This document shows positions 21,903 through 32,315 of a stretch of 64,000 nucleotides of DNA, piece after piece (position 1 is the stretch's first letter; each line of letters begins with the position of its first letter). The notes beneath the pieces are model-generated. The model was not told where the DNA came from and searched no databases. It saw only the letters and a program-made list of their open reading frames with translations. This DNA comes from Heterobasidion occidentale (Eukaryota > Basidiomycota > Agaricomycetes > Russulales > Bondarzewiaceae): assembly GCA_039111635.1 (NCBI GenBank), contig JBCAQO010000002.1, positions 806,001 to 870,000 of the forward strand. Reading direction: 5' to 3'. Made by a program: the position numbers and the translations under genes.

Positions 21903-24900
21903 ATGTCCCTCTCCACACTCTTCAGCATTCTTGCCAACCATCCGAAACTCACTAATGGCCTCACCCTTTCCTCTTTCTTTTAGTTCTTTCGGCTCATTGG
22001 ACATTTCAAGGAGAACTTATCATGGCACCGATCACCTGATATCCGGGGCCCTCCTCTCGTCTTGCCAAAGAAGATACGCAGCTTCTGTGCCACTGCGCTC
22101 GGTATCGAAGATCAAAGGCTCATACTAGAGTGCTGGGAGACTCTCCGGGACATAGCATGGGGTACGACTGAAACAGACGAGAGTCGGAGGGCTGGTGATC
22201 TGGTCGACTTGTTTCTGAAGCACGGCGTTGAGTTTGGAATCGGTACATTCCTTTGTTTGCAAGTAATACATTTCTTATTTTCTGTAGGATTCCATGATCT
22301 TTATCCTCCAATCCGAAGGTGCCTTGATCCACACTGCTCGGGAGGACACAACGGATTAGAACCTCAAGAGTTGCTCGATTTGCGCAGATACCGCTGATGA
22401 GCATTCACCCGCACTAGGGTCCGAGGGAGGTATTCAGGAAGCTTTGGGGAGATACCGAACAACGCTAGAAGAGTACCGAAGACGCCGACTTGCACTGAAC
22501 ACGGTCAGTTCCTATCCAACCGACCGCAAGCCACCGAAGGACGTTTGGCAGCACTTGGGTCAGTTCGCCCACACTTCACATACTTACCATAACCGCACAG
22601 GAGTGTTACGATAGGTGTTTACGAGATCGGAGCCAGTATTCCGTGTCGGCCGATGTGCTCCGGGAGTCGGTCGGTCCTTATCGCTTATCTTCCCAACTTC
22701 CACATGGTCGGTCAAATGTGATCTTGCACCATTAATTGGCCACCCTGGTCGTACGTTACTTCTTCTTTATTTTCATTGGGTCTCCAACGCCTGTTCCTGC
22801 TACCTACGCTCGGGCGACGGATCCCGAACGTTTGGGATTTTGCCATCGCTGATTAACTTTTACCTTATCACCTTCGGAACCCATATGGACATCTCACCTA
22901 CCTTCTTATCTTCTCTGTTCGCTAGGGCTTGGCGCCCATTCGACATCTACTCTCATTTCTTGTTCGATATTTTACTTAGGGGCTCTGTTTACTATAAAAA
23001 CCTACATACAACTCTGGAATAAACCAGCTTTCGTACCCCACAGTTCAGTGCTCATTCGCACTCGTCTCAACCATTGAAATTGTCTTTGTCAACTTCCAAA
23101 AACTCGTCATCCTCATCGTTCGGCCTCATTCGCATTCGTACTCGTCGCTTCGCTCGTACCCCTCGTCCTCCCTCGTATATTGTCAGAGTCCCGTGTGGCT
23201 CTTGAAGCACAAAGTTGTCGGTCGCGACACTACCTTCTCGTTACCGACCGAATCCCCGACTCGACCGACCAAACGTTCGGTCGGTGTTCGACGCAGTCCC
23301 GAAACCGTTCGGGCGCTATAATCTCATACTCCCCGTTGTTTCTCAGTACGCCTTCGATTTCTAAAGTCATCACTAACAATTCCTTGTGTATCAGATACTA
23401 GCTCCAGCACCCCTGCCTTAGAGGTTGTTTTAGTGTTGTGCTCGGCACTTAGAGCCACCTCTAGCGTATCACCGCGCTGTTCTCTTCACGCGTGATCATG
23501 GTCCCCTTCCCACCTGGTCGTATTCTGCGAAGTGCTATCGTGAGTGATCAAATTCATGTGTAGTACTAACACTTTTTTGACCCCTATCTGTAGGATGTGG
23601 CACTCGGTATTATCACAACTACTATGTTCATAACGGCACGTGCACCTACTACCTCAACATTCCATGCGCTATCCACGTTACAATGCACTCGTACGTTGAG
23701 GCTGCGCTGTGCGAACACTTTGCAAACTCCATGGTCTGTGCTTGGTAAGCTTATCTCTTCAGGAACATATCCATTCGCTTGACCTGTTTGCAGGGTTTCC
23801 GCTGCAAACAATGCCCACATATATGAATTAGAACACAATATCCCTCAAGTCCTCTCTTGGCCAGTCAGCCTCTCACTCACCGGGGAACTTGTCTGGGACA
23901 CTTTTTTTCTTCATGGCCTTATCTGCGACAGCCACGACCACTCGAAAACTCTAGTCCTCAGTGACAGTACTCACCCGGATCGTCTCCACGAAGCTCTCGA
24001 AGCTTGTAATATTTCAATGGTAGGACCCGGACAGAAATTATGGAACCATGCTTGCAATCAATGTTGTGCCATTGAGGAGAGGAGCGAGGGAACTTGTATG
24101 TCCACTCACTAAACTATGATTATATCTTCTAATTTATCATATACAGATACTCTTCATGCAGTCATTTGTGATGGGGTGACGGTAGAGCGTCCGTGCTGCG
24201 CTCACCATGACTGCCAGGAACCCCTTCCAACCCAACGAGCAAGATACTGTGCCGAGCACACTTGGGAGGAGGGTGTGTGCTGTATCACCAGTTGCAATAG
24301 GCCAGTGGAGCATGGATATCAGACTTGTAATATGCCAGATCACCGCGCGCTCGAGAAGCGCGGTGTTGAGGAACATTCCGCCATGTTTCAGCTATGAAAA
24401 CACCTCAAACGACGCCGGACCGCCCTCATCGATGATTCCATGTCTCTCAACCAACAAGAGGTGGACCCGTTGACCGCGCTGGCCAACGATGACGCTGTTG
24501 AGATGGAAGGGTCGACCAGATGTGCCGGGAAGTCGGAGACAGGCAATGTTCGACTACGTGCCCAATTCGGGCGTTTGAGGACCCATAGTGAACAGCTGTG
24601 CGTTGCGACGTGCGGAGTCGTTCTTGGACGAGCGATGTTCTATGGCTCAGAGGCAGTCAACGGTGTCTGCGTGAGTCCTTCTCTCGGTTTTGGCCTCTAT
24701 CTACCCGTCCTTGCTGTGCCTGCCCTTGCTTCCGATTCCTCCTTCAGAGGGCGTCCGTGCACACCTTCCTTCCCTTTTTCTTTTCTCCTTCTTCCCTTTT
24801 CTTTCTACTGCCCTCCTTTCGTCTCCTTTTCCCTCTGTTGCTACATGCTGACTATTATTATAGCTATTCCTTTGTGCGCTGTTCCCAACGACCCAATCGC

Positions 24901-25214
24901 TCCCAAACGTCATCTTCTACAACAACAATTGTCACCTTAAACGGCATATCACAAAGCTGCACAACTGCCATTTTGAGATGTGCGCGCTGCCCGTCAATGT
25001 TTTCCACATGAAGTCGAAGCACAAGGAATCCGACGATTTTTGTGGCCAGTACTGCAATCCAGCTCTCTTCGAGGAGCTGATGGTGGGTGGTAAGTGGAGG
25101 TTCAATTCATCGGCTGCCGAAATGACGAACACCTGGTTCGGGGGATTTCATTCGATTGTGCGTGAGATGCGTAAGGACCGTTATGATTTTTTTATAGATG
25201 AAATGCTCAGATGA
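21903..25214 (+). pseudogene. KDZ transposase (CxC5 and CxC6 cysteine clusters), inactivated
   Basis: It starts MSLSTLFSILANHPKLTNG (ATG 21903). Exons joined by eye give an N-terminal region (PPIRRCLDPHC), a CxC5-type cluster (SAKCYRCGTRYYHNYYVH), WNHACNQCC, LHAVICDGVTVERPCC, a CxC6-type cluster (CCAHHDCQEPLP, RYCAEHTW, CCITSCNRPVE) and the C-terminal block (FHMKSKHKESDDFCGQYCNP, EMTNTWFGGFHSIVREMR). It ends DEMLR at 25214. Introns include about 22240-22287, 23536-23592, 23735-23793, 24098-24147 and a long one before 24864. Defects are TAG near 21980, TGA near 24395, and the solo LTR at 22395-23471. Asn replaces the Asp I expect in the FYDNNC motif (FYNNNC here). Confidence 0.88.
22395..23471 (+). 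mobile_element. Solo LTR (family C) inside the KDZ transposase gene
   Basis: The insert begins TGATGAGC and ends GTATCA (TG..CA, with TGAT/ATCA inverted tips). It is flanked by CCGC on both sides (22391-22394 and 23472-23475). Removing the insert and one CCGC rejoins the transposase frame exactly, RRYR to AVLFTRDHG. A TATA-like CTATAAAAACC is near 22992. No second copy of this family is in the window, so the LTR identity is inferred from its ends, size and lack of coding content. Confidence 0.75.
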
Positions 25215-25544
25215 CGGAACACTATGATCGTCCATGGTCTTCACGCTCGTGGTGTTTCGTGTTACCAGATTCCGCGTTCATATTTACTTTCATAGTGTCG
25301 CTTTTTCTCATTCAGACTATACTGTATAACCATTAAATTGTGCTTCAATGTAATGTAGATCAAGATGTGGCTAGGATGCAATGAAGATTAGGAAAATAAG
25401 TATCGGAGAGTAAGTGAAAGACTGGCTGCATAAAATCATAGGAGCATAGTGGTTTCATAAGGGATACATATAACTTGGACAGGCCATCTGGAATGGTTCT
25501 CGATCCTTGTTGAACTCGCTGCTAACCCCCTCTGAACTCCCACT

Positions 25545-26435
25545 TCAAATCTCGGTGATGACCCTGAGGTTCCATACAAGGTCCTGCAGCTGGCGGAAGT
25601 CCAAATCATTGTCGGCCGGAAAGGCCATCATCCCGAAAGAAGTGCTGAAAGCCTTCACCTCCATAGCACGCTCTTGTGTGCATTTGAGGTCATCTTGAAT
25701 GAGCAAGGTAGCGGCCTCTGGAATAAGCACGCGGTGTGTAAACTGGATGGCTGGAATCATCCAGATCAGCTGTGTGTTGGTGAGGTTGAACAATGTGATT
25801 AAGCTCCAAAACATTATCTCTCTTCCCTTGAGTCCGTAGCTAACGAGCCGTTAGTGATCGATAACCAGCACAAAAGAGTGAAAGATAACATACTATCCAG
25901 TACCTGTGGTCTCAAAAGAACCATATTCACCTTCAATACCAAATGCATTATTGCTATTCATCGTGAACAGAGACTCCATGACATTGTTGTAGAATAGACA
26001 GGAGGCCGGATCCAACATTATGAGGTGCAACTCGAGGTAGATGCTGACAATACGGTGGGGAAGGATAGAAAAATTGATGTCCGGCCAGTCCTGGATTGAC
26101 TTGTCAGCTTGTCCCAAAGCCTGAAACTCAAGACGATGGCACTCGCAGTGCTCGCCAGTCTTGTAGTGAGGAACAACCTTGCGATGCGATGGATTAGGGT
26201 TCTCGGATATTCCACCCAGAGGATCGGGAGTGCTGATCGCATCCAGCGCATCGCGGAGTTTCTGAAGGATTCCCGAAGGATGTCCTGGATAAGGCTCATC
26301 GCAATAAGGACAGAGCGGTTGGATTTCAGGTGCCTGCTTGTTTTCCATCTCCTCTGCATCATGACTGATTATGCCTAGAGTGGATGGCTCACCACCCGTA
26401 GTCCTCCCAGCCCCCTCCTCTGATCTCCATGACAT
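25545..26435 (-). CDS. RTC4-domain protein, KDZ passenger gene
   Basis: Exon 1 is 26435-25894 and exon 2 is 25839-25545, with a 54-nt GT..AG intron that joins in frame at GTGYYGLKG. The result is 278 residues, uninterrupted. CPYCDEPYPGHPSGILQKL and HCECHRLEFQ near the N-terminus, GWP-like QDWPDINFSILPHRI in the middle, and HRVLIPEAATLLIQDDL near the C-terminus match the RTC4-like domain (restriction of telomere capping 4) that is expanded in basidiomycetes. The cellular role in these fungi is unknown. It is the only gene inside the transposon with no visible lesion. Confidence 0.8.
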
Positions 26436-27465
26436 TCTATCAAGTTTTGCAGCCTCAGCAATCGACTCTTTTGATCACGAGATGAAGTAACTCCAACCGC
26501 CCAGTTCCAAGTGTCCCAGCTTTCAGAAGGCAGCCTCAAGGTCTTGATTCTCCCGGTAACTAGTCATAGCCTTATTGTACGTTGACTTTGCATAGGTCTG
26601 ACCAGGGAAAACCTTTGCAAAGGTGAGCTCCTGCCTTATGCGTGGGTTTCGTTGCTTTGACAAGATGATCATCCTCGCAAAACCATCGAAAATGTCGACG
26701 GCAAAATACGAGGATGGCCACGCTTGCACGGTCCCCCGGACTCTTCCATTCGCAAGGGGATATTTTGTATCAACAGAAGTGGTGGTGAAGGCATGGCTAG
26801 TACTGGGTGGTTGAGCTGGTTCAGGAGTTTGCAGCGCCAGGTGAGGTAAGGGCAATGCAGCCATTCTCGAGGTTGTATCTGAGCTAACTGGCATGCGGAT
26901 CTCTTTGGCATGTTTGTGGCCTACAGGTTCTCCGTTTTCTGAGATTGTCGTCAGTGACTCATTGGTATTCCCCAACGCCGGGAACTGCCTAGATACGTCC
27001 TCCTCTTCCCCACGCAGGAGGTCACGCGCCTTCCACTTCAATCCAGCTTGAGCGCCTGGGCGAGAGCGGAAGCACAACTCGTTGTTGACATCTATCATGG
27101 GTCCAGGTGATGAAAGGGGATGCGGATTCCGATACGGCGCCCCACGGTGAGTTGTAGACCAAAGGAAATAGGGTGCTGACGCTATTTGTTTAGCTTTGCC
27201 GAAGGTCAAACTGGAATGCTGAGGGCTGGGGAGACTGAACATCCTCTCCCCGACTGTAGAAGGGCTGCGCCTTGGTGTGGAATTGCTTACACCGTGAGTG
27301 CGTTTGGGTGTTCTTGGAGAGCGCAGGGTAGTTCCGAGAATTGGTTGATCTCGGTCTACAGATTCGGGTGGAGCTGCGCATTGACGCTTTGGCAAGTCTT
27401 GTGAACCTGACGTTTTATCCTCTAATGGCATCTGATACCTCTTTCCTCCACGCAAAGTGAGTTTC

Positions 27466-28309
27466 TGTTAGGACCGCGTCCTAACATGTGCTTCGCACGT
27501 GAATGGATGGGCTGGTCAAGTGCTTCGGACTTATTGCAGACTCGGACAGATTTCCTTGACTCCTTTCCATTTACATGCCCTGCATGAACGGTTACTTACA
27601 GTTCCTACTTCCTGATGCGAACAGACTTTGGTTCCTGGTTCCTGGTTCCTGGTTCCTGATCGATTACAATGTGCCTCGGTATTTCACATGGATGTGGACA
27701 GACATTAGTGCCCCAGTACTATAGATAGATCGATGACACATCTTAGCTTATGGATCTTGATCGTTGACTTCGGTACCTGAGAAGCACACAGACCAGATCG
27801 CGATCCTGCCCTAGATACTTCTTTGTATAATTAGCCGAGATGAGCTTCTAAGAAGCTCAGCTCGTTCACCTGTAATACACTCGATCTCTGCACTGCACCC
27901 GGTGTCTGGCTACCTTCCTAGCCCACGCTTCATGATCTCTGTCAGATCTGAGAAACTCTTTACACGGTCTGACGAAGCACTGGACTCGTCTCCCTTCCCT
28001 CCTCTCCCTCTACTCATCCGCTTCTACACCGGGCTAGCTGCCTTCCGTGTTCTCAGTTGGACACCCCCTCGTGTCATCTGTTGGACAGGAGAAGATCATC
28101 CGGTTCCTCCTCATCATCGAGAAGACCTCAAAGATCACCTTCTCAATCTCTTCGAGAACAAAGCCAACAGCGACCCCGAGTTCCTTGAAAGAGCCCAAAG
28201 ACGATCTATCGTCTTCATCCATTGGAGTCTACGACTATACAAACCAGTGGAGGTTTAGCCTAGGGACCCCTTCGTGCATCGGTGCACGTGATAGGTCTCC
28301 AACCTAACA
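27466..28309 (+). mobile_element. Solo family B LTR in a coding exon
   Basis: An 844-bp LTR with TGTTAGG..CCTAACA ends is flanked by a perfect GTTTC duplication (27461-27465 and 28310-28314). It contains the best-preserved copy of the LTR reading frame (27902-28258, 118 codons) and the exact self-primer AGCTCGTTCA at 27859-27868. Confidence 0.95.
27902..28258 (+). other. Conserved reading frame within the B LTR
   Basis: A 118-codon frame (VSGYLPSPRF... VICWTGEDHPVPPHH... FLERAQRRSIVFIHWSL) is also open for most of its length in the other two B LTRs, with a stop or early end there. It begins about 43 nt after the presumed transcript start and has no ATG near its beginning. Its end (ERAQRRSIVFIHWSL) resembles part of ORF0 (KTQENRDHVSVLIHWTF). 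Confidence 0.35.
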
Positions 28310-30069
28310 GTTTCCTCAGCCTTGCAATTTCTTCATCCAGCTGCGGGCAATCCTGAAGGCAGGGACCGTTGATCCCATTTGGAAGTACTCGATAAAGCAA
28401 GGTTTCGTCCGCTTGCACTTGGTAAGGCTGATCAATCCGGAAACAATCCCATCGGTCACGATCGGCATTGTACATTTCAACACACAAAGGAGGTGCAGAG
28501 TCTCTGTCTACCAAGATCCCTTCAAGAAGCTCTGGATGGTCTTTGAAACGAAAAAACGGGAACGATTGCAACGAAAGTGGGTATCCAACCGGAAGACAAC
28601 CATCCTGTCGCAATTGTAAGTATCTATTGCCTTGAATGCAAACTCCCGAGCTCACCTTCTTCCATATGACAACTGTTACACTCTGCCGTGCTTGGGCTTG
28701 AGTCTCAAGGTAACTTTGTTTCCTTTCTGCTGCTTGATCCTTGGCATCGGCGCCAGCACGAAGCTTCTCGATCCATTCTGGGGGTGTCTTCTGCCATAGC
28801 GTTGAGATCGGGTACGCATGACCAGATGCGGAGGGAGCTCCCTCAGAGTGTGAGGCTGGCAGTGCAGTTTGCGAGGCCGGCGGTGCAAAGTCAGAAGGTG
28901 CAAAGGGTTGTGTACCAGTACGTGGTGCTTCGTTCTCGTCTACCAGTACTGATTCCGAAGAGGATGAGACGCTAGAAATGACATTTGTGGGTGATTGCGT
29001 GGGCACTGTGCTGGAGCTTGCTGATGGCTGTGACGTAGGGGTGCTGATTAGATTTGTCGCAGATAGTGCACTTGTTCCTGCATGTGCTGATGCCGACATC
29101 AATGGTAATGCAACATTTTTCCCCTTGTGCCGGTGACGACGTTCACTGCACTTGACCTGTTCGATACTGGCTACCTGTGCGCTAAAAGCGGCTTTCTGAC
29201 AACACGCCTTGCAGAGCAGATATGTGCACTCAATGTGGCCTTTCATACAACTGTTCTTCGACCGACAATCTGGATGAGCACAGTAAATCCCTCCTCCAGG
29301 GCGACCAAGTGCGGCAATCTGTGTGGTCCTTGAGTTCTCGGGACCAATGATGGATCCTCCCTGGCTGTTCAACAAGCCCACTGCCTGACTGTTCAATGCT
29401 CCCGCAGGCACCTGACTGACGGACACATCCTCTGTCTGAAGAGTCGACCCAGAGCCTGCAGCCTGAGCATTTGAGCCCACGGTGTGAATCACGTCATTGA
29501 TCGTGGTACCTCGAGAAGCACTAGATTGTGCAGAGGAAGCAGAAGCGGAAAGTGGTTGTGTAATTGATGGGGTGCCCTGCTGTCGCCAATGATAGGCATA
29601 TGGAGACTTCGGAAGGTACATATCAAACATCTCAGGTTGCTTGTTAATGGTATCGACGATTGCATGTGCCGCAGCCTCCTCTAATGGATCTGTATGGAAT
29701 ATGACCGCTCTGCAATGCTTGTTCGAGCACTAATAGTACTAATTAGTGACACATCATTCGATGATCTGTATCACGTACTGATTGTTGAATTCTATTCTTG
29801 TTTGCTGGATTTCCGGTTCCTTTGTTCACAGAAAGATTTGCGAGGGCATTCTGACACGAAGGGCATTGGCCATGATAGAACATAATGTTGGGGAGGATAA
29901 TAGAGGAAAAGGTATCATATTCAGAGCTACCGACACCCAGGGGGTTTGGTTCACTTGTCTACTGTTTCATCGGCCCTACGGAGCAGCCTTGCCGGAGGAA
30001 CGGGACGTGGCGGCAAAGGTTGTATGAGATAAGCAACTCTTGTTTTGTCTACGTGTCCACAAGTCTACA

Positions 30070-30137
30070 GTCTATGAGTCCAAAAGTCTACTGTCCACAA
30101 GTCTATTAGACCTCAACCTTGGCGGTCAGCCTTTCTG
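30070..30137 (-). repeat. KDZ right terminal inverted repeat
   Basis: Inverted match of 21661-21728. The adjacent 30138-30145 is the second copy of GTCAAGAT. Confidence 0.85.
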
Positions 30138-30145
30138 GTCAAGAT

Positions 30146-30685
30146 TGGCGTGACCAAAAACCGTGTTGTAACGCATTTGTCAGAACTCGGTTACTCCCGT
30201 GTCACTCTATACCCCATCAAGAAAAGTGTGTGGATCTTCCATGGCCTAATATGGCCTGGGCAGGCCGTGTAAGCCAGGTGCGGTGACACGACCTCACCAG
30301 GCGCCACCAGTCCTGTAAGAGTCGAGAAGGGTAACATGAAAATGGCCATCCTGGCAAGATTTTGTCAGTCTGACGAGATCTTGCCAGTCTGGCCAGTCTC
30401 AACAGGCTTCACATTCTCAGGTCAGATTCCTTCAGACTGGACAGTTAATAATATACTTCAAATCTCTTTATATTTCTATGCATGCTATTGTATGATACAC
30501 GGAATTTAAAATAGAACAAGACATGTTGATGCAGGCCAAGAGGCAGGAAAGAAACAAAGCCATAGCACCTAGGCAGCACGCGCTAGCTGCCTTCTGGTCG
30601 GGTGCTGCGTTGTGGATCTGGTGTTCGATCTCCTCTGCTTTCTCTTGACTCTAGCTGCAAGATCGCTTCCGACTAGGCTTGTGCT
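30146..30685. other. Gene-poor flank right of the KDZ element
   Basis: It contains short CCAGTCTGGCCAGTCT-type repetitive runs at 30340-30430 and an AT-rich part at 30440-30510. I see no supported gene. Confidence 0.3.
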
Positions 30686-30991
30686 TCAGTCCGATAGTGC
30701 ATAAGGCGGCATCAGCCTGTGTGTCAATAAATTGCTTAGTTGTTGAGAAACAAGAGCCACGGCCAAGTCTCTAAAAATCAACACCTACCACAAAACTGAG
30801 TGCGACTCCTGAACGCTCAGCTGGTCTGATGGCTTCCTGCTGTACGCAGGCGCGTCGCACAGACACTTGATGTGCGCAGTGCCATGTGGCGTCTCCGTAG
30901 CCGACCTGCCCACAAGCTTTAACAGCAGATTGCAAAGCATGTCCGCAGGCGAGGAGCTGCCCTCAATAGACCGAGAGAGCGTGCTCAACAT
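30686..30991 (-). CDS. Possible small two-exon gene
   Basis: The frame from ATG 30991 (MLSTLSRSIEGSSSPADM) runs to a possible donor near 30792 and an acceptor CACACAG near 30717. It then ends after about ten codons at 30686. I see no family match. It is kept only because the splice sites are good; it may be chance. Confidence 0.2.
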
Positions 30992-31790
30992 GGAATGGTT
31001 CAAGTTGATGATTGCAACTCCTAGGCAGAAAAGTGAGGCATTGATAATGGGGAGGAAGGGTTGCAGAAGGTGGCTTACTTAAATTTGGCAGAGTATCTAA
31101 ATCAGGGGATATCATCAAGGAATGTCAAGACACTGGTCAAAGTCTGAGAATAACGGGGATGTACTATGGGATCGGTTGCCTCTACATGTGTTGATTTTCA
31201 AAAAGATGCAACGGCACGCAAACAATAAGCAGGGGATGAGTGTCCACAAAATTCACATCCAAGCCCACATAGGAAAATTCAGCGCAATGTCCAGTCGTCA
31301 CTGAGTCCCAAGCGGCCAATGCGCAGCTCAAAAGAAAGCCTAAGATGAGGTACAGAGGAAGTGTAGTCAGTGGTCCCGGTCAATAATGGGAACCAGCGCA
31401 TATAGTGACATTGTAACTGATTCTCGGTGCATATAACGACGTACTATGTCTCGAGTGCCTTGTTTGTGACACTTGACATGGGGGATGAGAGCAAGATGCA
31501 TTTCGAAGTCTGACTGTGCGGGGACGCGTCTTTGCAAATGCGACTTGTCATTTTGACGTGTGCTTCTCTTGAAGTGTTTCTGACCTCCGCACCCTGGTCC
31601 CAATGCCTTTACCTCCTCATCAGCAAACTGGGAAGTGTCTGTACCAACCTGGACAGATGCTCCTAGGCCCCCAGATGCCTCTAGCAAGTCCCCGATTAGA
31701 CAGACACACCAGTGTCTGGACAGATATGTCTGGATGCACCATATATGGAAATGATTAGATAATTGTCATCAATAGGACGACTACAAAAAT
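30992..31790. other. Stretch without a supported gene
   Basis: Short frames on both strands. At 31640-31740 there is a run of CAGATG/CAGACA-rich sequence that partly recurs inverted at 32230-32300, which might be the ends of a small element. Confidence 0.3.
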
Positions 31791-31796
31791 CAATCT

Positions 31797-31888
31797 GCAC
31801 TGTACAGGAATTGAACCCAGAACCTCTTGAATCATTCACTGGCTGTAAGCAATGTTAAGACCACAATTATCCACTCCACTATATGACC
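31797..31888 (-). repeat. tRNA-derived SINE-like sequence
   Basis: On the minus strand it has TAGTGGAGTGG, which fits the Pol III A box (TRGYNNARNNG), and about 50 nt later GGTTCAATTCC, a perfect B box. The acceptor and T stems do not pair well, so it is not a functional tRNA. The CAGATG-type flanking sequence described for 31640-32300 surrounds it. Confidence 0.45.
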
Positions 31889-32315
31889 ATGATATTCTAT
31901 AGCAATATTCGACTTATAACAAGCTTTTTGAGACTTGAAAGAATTTTGGGATGCCTGAACTCAGTGAGGTGACATTTATTTTCGCATTTTTAGCATCTAT
32001 TCATGGAAGAATGATGGCATATGATACATCATTTGAGAGCTATGATACAGGAAAGTATCTCAATACCACTAGCAAGCTGATATTCAACAGATAGCACCAA
32101 TGACAGTCTGGTTCATTACTGGGAATTTTCTTCTCAGCTCTTGTATTGAAAAATTTTGAAGCAGCACTGACATTACAAACAATGCCTTCCAAAAATGTCC
32201 TCCTAGTCAGCTTATTGATAGAGCACCTTATCTGTCTAGATCTGGGCATACACAGACATCTAGCCAGATGTCCCCAGATGACCTAAGCATTTGGGAGTAT
32301 CTGGGGCTCTGGGAC
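31889..32315. other. AT-rich stretch without a gene
   Basis: Nothing recognisable apart from the CAGACATCTAGCCAGATG run near 32250. Confidence 0.3.

Larger units (their letters stand above)
26523..29697 (-). pseudogene. Cysteine-cluster protein, KDZ passenger gene split by a solo LTR
   Basis: The minus-strand frame runs from an acceptor site near 29697 (TDPLEEAAAHAIVDTINKQ) to 28310, and resumes at 27465, ending at 26523. It has a Cys/His cluster CAHPDCRSKNSC..HIEC..CKACC, a Ser-rich linker, a middle region (YLQLRQDGCLPVGYPLSLQ, CFRIDQPYQVQADETLLYRV) and a C-terminal block (WPSSYFAVDIFDGFARM, VFPGQTYAKSTYNKAM). Such proteins recur in Agaricomycete repeats. The LTR sits after EEIARLRKL. Without it and one GTTTC the frame is continuous into TLRGGKRYQ. 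An intron probably lies near 28620-28660, and the first exon was not found. Confidence 0.7.
21661..30137 (+). mobile_element. KDZ-class DNA transposon with passenger genes, 8.5 kb
   Basis: The terminal inverted repeats are about 68 bp. The left end, from 21661, has GGCTGACCGCC, then TCTATTAGACTTGTGGACAG, then TAGACTTTTGGACT. The right end, read inward from 30137, has the same blocks with a few changes. The 8-bp duplication GTCAAGAT flanks both ends (21653-21660 and 30138-30145), the size known for this superfamily. Subterminal AGACTTTTGGACT-like repeats follow. Inside are a CxC5/CxC6-type KDZ transposase (plus) and two passenger genes (minus). Two solo LTRs have landed in it. Confidence 0.88.

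Noticed and set aside
22615..23022. A 135-codon frame inside the KDZ element
   Set aside because: It lies within the solo LTR of family C and has no protein-like features.
31797..31888. A functional tRNA gene
   Set aside because: A and B boxes are present, but the acceptor and T stems do not pair.
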